Below, in pieces: positions 56,220 through 64,000 of a stretch of 64,000 nt of DNA. The notes under the pieces are model-generated. The model was not told the origin of the DNA, did no database searches, and worked only from the letters and a program-made list of their open reading frames with translations. Numbering within the stretch: position 1 is the first letter of the stretch; the number at the start of each line of letters is the position of its first letter. Location: the NCBI RefSeq assembly GCF_029227915.1, contig NC_079878.1, positions 14,942,001 through 15,006,000 on the forward strand, read 5' to 3'. The position numbers and the translations under genes were made by a program. This DNA is from Hydractinia symbiolongicarpus. Lineage: Eukaryota > Cnidaria > Hydrozoa > Anthoathecata > Hydractiniidae.

Positions 56220-59200
56220 CTGTTCGTGTTGTGGCGTTCTTAAATGTTTCGCCATTCCACGTGCATCCCCACAATGCAATTGACAAGAAATACAAAAAGC
56301 CTCTTGATAATGTCGTTCAAACTCCTATAAAAAATAAATAAGTTACAAATAAAATTATGAATGCTAAATGGTAGACAGCACTTAATTGAAAATTTGAGCC
56401 AAATGGGGGTTTAGTTGCAATCACTAAAAGCTCTTGCATGTACACCATAAAATTTACCGTTAATTACCTACTTACTTGCTACTCCATTACAACTCCTCAC
56501 ACTAGCATTTTTTTAGCGTCTGTACATTTTACTGACTTTACCAAAAGCATTTACAAATAATAAATAACCATGTTCAATTTAAAATATAAATAAGGAGATT
56601 CTGAGCATCAATTTTTAACTTATCAAGTTGAATAATATTCCTCCAAAAAATAATTTTAGAAATTAGGATAAAATCCAGCAAAACCTAGAGACATAGATTT
56701 TGTCAAATAGGACAAAGACATTGAGGTTTACATCTATACCAATCTTAAGGACTTAAATTTCTTTTAGTTTATAAGAGAGAGCTATCAAGTAATCTAAAAA
56801 GTTTCTAAAAACAGTTAACTTGTCTTACCAAGTGCTTTTATATGACTTGGTATAAATGGAGTTTGGTTGAAAGTAATGCATATAATTAGAGAAGGCAGTA
56901 TTAAAAACAGCAACAACAAACAGAATTACTCACTAAATGTCTAGCAGATTTTCTATGGCGTTCTAGTAATTCATTGGTAGCAAACTCAGAGTAGTTACAA
57001 GACCGGCAAAAATATGGTGATTTGGGCTGTGGCCATATACTTTTCATTTGTTTTTCATATGCCTTCAAAACAAAATTCTCTAACGTGAAGTTAGAAGCAT
57101 CCACATCTTTAAAAATTTCATCCAAGGGTTGTTTGTCCTGACAAAACAAAACACAAAAGTAAAAGAAGTAGGTGTTTAAAACCTTTTATTTAAATGAAAT
57201 AAAAAACGATTGTGTGTTGCATACACACACAAAATTTTTAACTAAATGAGGACATATACAATTTATTTAAGAAACGTCATGATATGTTAATATGTTGTTT
57301 CTGAAGTCGTAGTCTAACTTAGGAGGTTGCTAAGTAAAGAAGAAGTGTTCAAGAAAAAGGATGTGAGGTCTGAAGGTTGCTGAATAAGCTGGTTAATTTT
57401 CGACCTAATTTACACCTTTTTATATAAATAAAACATGTAACTTGTATGGCTACTGATCCACTACATATATTGTTGCAAGAACTTTGTTGAACCAGCCTGA
57501 ATGTTTCTTAACTTTAAAGCATATTTTCTGAATATTTGCAAGTTCCTAAAAGAGTCAAACCCTTGTTTTATGTCCCTAAAATTCTTTTCAGTAAGAACCC
57601 TGTCAATCAATCACTTAAAATTGTAAAAACAATTTAAGTGTAAGTAAAAACATCGTGTTTCTTTAGTAAAGTTACACAAGTTATGTACTCTTGTACAGCA
57701 CTTAGCAACCAAGTTGAATTAACTTTGTTTCACTCTTCCATAAACGAACAGGACCTAAATTCTTGATTTAGTGATTATATAGTATTATGCACACAACTGA
57801 AATAGGGGATGAGTTAACTTCATACAAAGCAGTATACAGAAATTTCCAACCTCAATTTTGATCACAACGCCAGCTTTTTCAGCTATCCGCGTAGATTCCT
57901 TTAAAGTATGGTGCTATAAAATAGAAGATGCCTCATACAGCAGTAAAAACTGATATCTTAAGTATTGTCATAAAAAATTCTGGATAGTTGTTTTCATAAT
58001 ATAGCTGTAGTCACAGTTAGCTTGTCAATTAAGATAAGGAAATTAATAATAAAAGAAATTTATAACATAATGAAATACCTAGATATTTAAATAAATCTGA
58101 AAGATGGGAGAATGCAATTTGCTTTGCATAAGAAGACCTACAATTTTGACTCTTGTTAGGGCCCATGCCCTGCTTACGGATAAGGTTCTCATTTTTCCCA
58201 ATTATCTCTTTTTATTATACTTTATTCTTTCATTTTTGTTGTTGTGAATTTCATTTGTCTAAACTTTTTGAGTTACATGAGTTGGAGATAAAAATCTTAA
58301 ATCTTACCGACCTTATGCAAAACTGAAAGATAACAAAGTGATAAAGAAACTTAAACTTGAAAAAAAGTCTTGCTAAAAATAGAGAATACATACTATATTC
58401 TTTTTATATTCAAACCAGTCTTTTGCAAATTCTTGAAGCTTGATAAAAATAGCATTTATCTAAAAAATTTTGAAGTTGAAATGAAGCTGATGATGCAACG
58501 TGATGACCAACTAAAAACATTTGAAATTACCCGTTGATGAAGCATTGTTTTCAAATGAATGTCATAAATTTGTTTGTCTGTAAAATACACATCACATACT
58601 AAACAACAGTTTCGACAACTTTCAATTGGACGATTCTAAAAAACAAGTTAACAAAGAAATTGATTCATTAAAACAAAAGGTTTAAAAAGGTAACAGAATT
58701 GTGACACACAAAAAAGTATAAAAACACAGATAAGTTTAGCACAAATCTGTTCTGTGCATTGGAAAACTACAATTTTAAATAAAATTCTAACATCTAAGCA
58801 TTTGAAATTGTTGTAAAATGCTACTTACACTAATATGAGACAGGAATATTGTAGAACATAAATACGGTATAGAAATTACAGTGTCAAAAAAAATTTTTAA
58901 AGTAAAGGCTCAGTGTGTTCATTTACAAATTCAATAAAGGGGAGGCTTTGTGGTACATTTTTCAAAAAGTTTACAGATTACAAAATAAGCTGCAACACTT
59001 TTTTCTCCAAAACATCATTAACTCTAAATGACAAAGTAAACCATTTTAATTGGGCATTGAAAGGTGTGGATCGATAGTTTAAAATTCCTGTTATCAAGTG
59101 AAAAATGGTTTTCATCTATTTTTCTATGAATAAGAGGAATACTTTCTGAGAATAGATTCAGCTTTTAATTAAAATGGAGTTAATGCATAAATATACTTTA

Positions 59201-59967
59201 GCAGAATACATTTCAGCATAAGTGATTCCTTTTGTTTTCAAGTTATACTGGTATCTTGCATTAAATCTGCAAACTTCATCAACCAGGAAGGATGCCTGTC
59301 CATGCAGATGTACCTACAAATAATCACACTGTGAGTAACATGACAAACAGTAACATTGTTAAAACATAGCATTTCAATTAGGGAATGTTTGGCGACTAAA
59401 TGAATACACTCACTGCATATACAAAATTTATTTTAAAGTTTTAGATAGAGTTTTTGTCTGAGATAAACATATCCAAAGAGAAACAAATTGCATTATATTT
59501 TTTCATAGTAATTGGAAAAAACATGTTAGTTTTTTAGACAATAATCCAGCGTGAAGTAGTTCAACTAGTACCTCCCTTTTGAATTCAGCAATTAATTGTG
59601 GATTCATAAAACACACAAATTCTTCATCACTAAAAAATGTTTTCTCCGCTTCAAGTTTCAACTTTTTTTGTTTCTCCTCCTCTTCAAGAGAGCGTCTTTT
59701 TCGTATTTGCTGCAATCTGTTAATTGAATTTATACCAGAGTAGGAATTAACTTCCCCATTTCTGTAGGGCAAAGGTCTCTTAGGAATATCTCTATTAGAA
59801 ACATGAGGGTTTAAATATGGTAAATCATGGTTGAATACAGCAAAGTCTCTTCTTTTGACTGAAGCACAAGCTTGTCTAAAATCATTTTCTGGTCTTCTCC
59901 ATTGTGGACGAGGTGCAGATCCATATTGAGGAGTCACAGGGGGTGAGAAAAATGGCCTTCTGGACAT
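56220..59967 (-). CDS. Gene B, 5' exons: matrin/U1-type zinc-finger protein
   Basis: Seven exons, all phase 0: 59967-59572, 59313-59197, 58635-58531, 58459-58394, 57913-57851, 57137-56934 and 56324-56220. The start MSRRPFFSPPVTPQYG lies 9 bases after an acceptor-like AG, so a 5'UTR intron is likely. Exon 1 is basic and ends with RRSLEEEEKQKKLKLEAEK. Exon 2 (39 codons) has RYQYNLKTKGITYAEMYSAK. Fingers of the form C-x2-C-x12-H: CLVCDVYF..HLKTMLH, CRSCNYSE..HRKSARH and CISCQLHCGDARGMAKH. Family members bind structured RNA or DNA in nuclei; no orthologue name can be given. The last exon ends CAG|GTATGG and should join 38783 across the Polinton. The 66-nt exon 4 is not seen in gene D and is the least certain. 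Confidence 0.82.
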
Positions 59968-61078
59968 ATTGATTTCCTTTTACAGAGAAAAATATTTTTT
60001 AACAGACAGTAACAAAATCAATTAAAATTTTTAATTCAACAGCCCATACTAAGAATGCCAAGAAAATTTTTTGTAAAGTGCAACACAACGGGTGGCTATT
60101 GAAAAAAAATTTACTACTATCATATAAAAAATTTACTACTTTTTACCTAAAAGCACCTGCACACCACTATCTATTAAATGTGAGAACACTGGCAGTCAAT
60201 TAACATAGCATAAAGATTCAGTAGAGGAAATGATAATTCCTTTAAGACAGTCAGAAAAAATATTTAAGCTTAGTAATAAATACTAAAATATAACTAAATA
60301 ATACACCTTTACAGTACAAATTTTCCTTTTTAGTCAAATAAACACCATGAGCATAAATAAAATAAGAAACAAAACAAAACTGTATGAAAATTTCAGGTTT
60401 TACACTGCTAAAATATTAACGCTATATAAAAATATACTACTCAATACAGAACTATAAAACTATAATGTGTACCTACTGTCTTTAAGTGTGAATTGATTTG
60501 AAAATTTTGAAGTAAATAGATAACACAAAACTGGCGAAATATTGTATAGCTACTGTTTTACTCACAGGTATGCAACAAAACATGTTAAAACATGTTGAAA
60601 ATTATTTATTGTTATAAATCAATAAGATCCTAACAAAATATAACACATGAAATATGCCAAATTTAAATAAATATTTATATCGGAACTTATATTTATAGTT
60701 AGCTGGGCTTATATAAAGAAAATATAGAATAACACAGAAAAAATTATATAAAATAAACATAATAACAACTAACACCAATATCATTTTCTGTTTTGTTAAG
60801 AAGATAGTATGCTAATTGACACCCACAGTGGGTAAGTGGATTTGGTTGAGGGTAGAAGTTTACATTCAAATGCTAAAGAAGACACTTTAAAAGAACAGGT
60901 TTATGGTTAAAAATGGCCAACAACAGGAGAATGGTAGCAAAGTATAGAAATTAAAATCAACTATGGAGAAAACATTATTTGTAATTCATAATCTGAAACT
61001 TTATTAAAATATCCGTTCCTGAAGTAACATATATACAAATACATAACAGACTTCTAAAGTAATTTTCAATCTATACAT
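59968..61078. other. Interval between genes A and B
   Basis: AT-rich, with no gene recognised. It should hold the gene A 3'UTR and the gene B promoter and first non-coding exon. A minus-strand AATAAA at 61000-61005 probably ends gene A. Confidence 0.55.
61000..61005 (-). promoter_or_regulatory. Probable poly-A signal of gene A
   Basis: AATAAA on the minus strand, 74 bases past the gene A stop codon. Confidence 0.5.
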
Positions 61079-63645
61079 TTAGAATGGACGGTACATTCTG
61101 CAATACAATTGTTGAGCATTTGGTTCCATATACTGGTACGGGTTATTCCATGTCATATTTCCTCTTGTCTCATCAAACCTACTATAATCTTCGGTATAGT
61201 TATTATAGTGATTATAATTAATGGAAACTGTTTGTTCATACATGTTCCAAGTATATGGCATATAGCTTTGGTAATAGTTGTTAGAACCATAATCACCATA
61301 ATAATCGATGTTGGCATTACTCTTAGGATAAGGTTGGTACCGGTGAGGATACTTATCTTTATGCTTTTGAATTAGGGACCTAAAAGATTAAACTATTACA
61401 ACAATTTAGAACACAATAAAGCCACAATAAAGCTATTTCAACGCATAAACAACGCCTTGGTCTACTTAAAACAAACAGCATCATTTTAATGTTGCACACA
61501 GGTATCATATTTAATCTATTATTCCAACTTCTGTTATTCCAGCCTCTTTAGTAATTCTGCCTTTTTGTTACTGATTGAAAAGATATTTTTGCCTCTCCAA
61601 TAATCCCGAATGTATATTTCCAGTTCATACCATACCCACATTCTGCAATATTTAATATATATTGCAATATATTGCAATATAAGCATGAGTAAACTCTTCT
61701 CTTTAAATACAAGTTTATAAAAACTTCAAATAAATAATCTAAAAGATGAATTTTTAATTGCACTGAACAGATTTGTGCTACACCTATTTGTCTTTATGCT
61801 TTTACACTTTATACTTTTGCCCCTCAAAAACCTGCCGTTATTAGATTGAATTAAAGTAAATACGATAGTGAATTGCATTTCACTGAATTTTAACAGTGCA
61901 AAATATAACAGTGGGAAGTTATTAATGTAATTAATTGTAGTAATGTTAATTATGTAAAAGACATGTGAAGGACGTTAACACACAGGATGATCATGTCGAT
62001 CATGTTTTGTAAACACTTACTTCATTCTTGACTTTTGCTTTGTTTTTCTTTGAGTTTGAGCCTCCACACTTTTTGGAGCACTGCTCATCTTGCTGGTCTT
62101 GCTTGTCTTTTTAATTTGTTGGCTTATTGTAGAGACGACATTTGGAACTGTTTTCTCCACTTTATCTTTTATATTTTCAGGCTTGCCTGGTTTCTTTTCT
62201 TTACTTTGTTTGTCTATTGCAGAGACTACTTTTAAAACTGATTTCTTAGCTTCTATTTTTTGAATTTCAGATTTAACCAGCTTGTCACTTTCTTTAATTT
62301 GCTGGTTCACAACAGCGACTACTTTTGGAACCAGTTTTTTAGCTTTTTCTTTTTGAACTTCTAGCTTGGCCAGGAGTTGCTCAGGTTTGGCCAGGAGTTG
62401 CTCAGGTTTGGCCTGCTTGTTATTTCCTTTAATTTGTTGGTTTATCATAGAAACTATGGCTGGGACTGGCTTTTTCACGTTTGCTTTCTCAATTTGAAGC
62501 TCTTTACCTAAACAAATTTGATCGAATTATTTAGTATTTACTTACCCTTTTTTAGTAAAACACACAGGGCTTTTAGAAAATCAGTGTCAGAAAACCCTGA
62601 TGAGGTGTATAATATCTCTTAAAAATAACTATTCTACAAAGGTAAAAAGCAATCTGATATTTTTCCTTTTTTTTGGGAATGAAATGAGTGTTCTTAAGGC
62701 AGTTTTTCCAAACTTGCTGTGGCTCGTCAATACAACCTTTTAATCTTCTTAAGTAATGAAAATATCAGGTTTTTCAAAATTTGGTATGCAACTTTGAAGT
62801 TCTTTTATTTGTTAAATATTTAATAATAATTAAGAACGTTTGCTAGCTTACTAGTGTAATTACTTCTGCATCATATATTAACAATTTTAACTAATAACAT
62901 GGCATCCAATGGTAAAAACTTCAGGAAAAATATATAATAGTTCAATATTCTTTGTCAAATTGTCAACCTATCACTGACCATTATTGGCATGATTTAATCC
63001 TAAATATCTTTTTTTAACAAATCACTCCCTTTTGTGTAAGCCTCATGAAAAAGGTCTATTTTGTGCAACACTACAATTCACACATTCAGCACATACAACC
63101 TTAGCATAAAGAACTTAATAACAATTCATATTTCATTAATCAGAATCATTAGCTTCATTTATATCAAAATACACTGTGACAATCTAAATAACGGTGAAAA
63201 CCATACCAGTTCTTTCGGTAGTTGTATTTTTGAATTTACTTTTAGGATTGATCCTGGAACTTTTACTTTCTTTTTTGCATACGTGAAGGGATTTGGTAGG
63301 CTGATTATCAATAGTGTCATTTTGTTTAATTTTGATGGAACAAACAGAAGTTATTTTTTGAACATTCTCTATTTCAACATTGTGAAACTGTTGTTGTTGC
63401 TGCTCTTTCCAATATGTTAAAGCTTCACTTTTAAGATCTTGAAATAGTTTGTCAAGCTAAAAAGCAAATATTTCCTCAAATAAATTAACAATTCCTTCCC
63501 TTCATGAATATACACATATACTGCTAAATAGCCCACTTACCAACTTATGTTTGGGTTGTTTTCTGTGCTCCGCTATGCCTTTGGCGTCAACACAATGAAG
63601 TTGGCAAGCCAAACAGAATGATAGACTGTAACTTTTTTCAAGAAT
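61079..63645 (-). CDS. Gene A, 3' part: zinc-finger protein with repeated Lys-rich region
   Basis: Four exons visible; the gene starts beyond the right edge. 63645-63541 (105 nt) is a matrin-type finger (CLACQLHCVDAKGIAEHRKQ, then PKH). 63456-63207 has LDKLFQDLKSEALTYWKEQ and a Gln run, and ends in phase 1. 62507-62021 holds four degenerate repeats of a motif like VPKVVAVVNQQIK, plus a doubled KPEQLLA, Lys-rich throughout. 61379-61079 is Tyr/Asn-rich (YNHYNNYTEDYSRF) with the stop at 61079-61081. Phases fit at every junction (0, 1/2, 2/1). The zinc-finger exon is the same length as and most like gene B's exon at 56324. The tail differs from gene B, which ends in another finger. Confidence 0.8.
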
Positions 63646-64000
63646 CTAAGAACAAAGCAAATTTGTGCTGAAAAGATATAGTTAGATAGTGGTACTGTCA
63701 TTTCTCTAATTTAATGCGTCCACTAATTTTTACACACTCTTTCACTAATTTGTTTTTCCTCTAACTTAATGAAACTAAAGTTGGGTTTACCTCTAATTAG
63801 AGTGCAAACCAGATAACTTAGGGGGCATGTTTTGTTACTTTCTTTTTTTCCCTTTATTTTTAGTGATCTATGATAAAAGGTAAAATAGCCTTACATATTC
63901 ATTGTTTACTTAATAAAATGCCACAAGCAGCTGTATTAATTTTTCGAAACAAGATAATTTATTTTCACTAATTATTAGTGTGACCCTCCGAAAATAATTA
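63646..64000 (-). other. Gene A intron, right edge of the window
   Basis: No exon recognised; AT-rich. Confidence 0.5.

Noticed and set aside
63061-63420. 119-codon plus-strand frame
   Set aside because: Antisense to a gene A exon whose phases fit on both sides.

Overview
The window looks like nuclear DNA of an early-branching invertebrate, most likely a cnidarian and perhaps a hydrozoan. It is AT-rich, its genes are split into small exons with GT/AG borders, there are many short GCTA runs, and the transposons belong to animal families (Helitron, Polinton, DIRS-type, a jockey/CR1-like LINE, Harbinger, pogo- and piggyBac-type MITEs, a tRNA-headed SINE). The species is not provable from the sequence. 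There is no sign of bacterial operons or CRISPR.

Host genes: all recognisable host genes lie on the minus strand and form a cluster of related genes for matrin/U1-type C2H2 zinc-finger proteins. Gene A (3' half, 61079-63645) runs in from beyond the right edge. Gene B starts at 59967 and ends at 37707. Gene D runs from 15661 to about 11475. A fourth gene, E, starts at 10105 and is followed only to 9089. B and D share exon order, phase and sizes (117-nt and 105-nt exons), and A shares the 105-nt zinc-finger exon and the exon after it, so the cluster arose by tandem duplication.

Mobile DNA fills most of the rest. At 1-2969 lies a broken LINE, split by an 826-bp pogo-type MITE. A Harbinger exon, a 67-bp minisatellite and palindromic repeats follow (3.5-4.9 kb). 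Between genes D and B, 16075-37090 is a head-to-tail array of about 22 Helitron units. Nearly every unit starts TCT and ends in a hairpin plus CTAG, and the whole array sits between a single A and T. One unit (16426-18742) keeps a broken Helitron Rep N-terminal region, which suggests it represents the parent family. A DIRS-type retrotransposon (21260-25823) has inserted into one unit. An entire 16.9-kb Polinton (39134-55988), with long terminal inverted repeats, lies inside what appears to be an intron of gene B. It carries decayed DNA polymerase B, integrase and major capsid genes and has itself been hit by a piggyBac-type MITE, a TA-flanked MITE and a SINE.

The points most worth a second look are the Helitron array with its exchangeable 3' hairpins, the Polinton-loaded intron, an unrecognised open frame in the Polinton (52040-53152), and the zinc-finger paralogue cluster.
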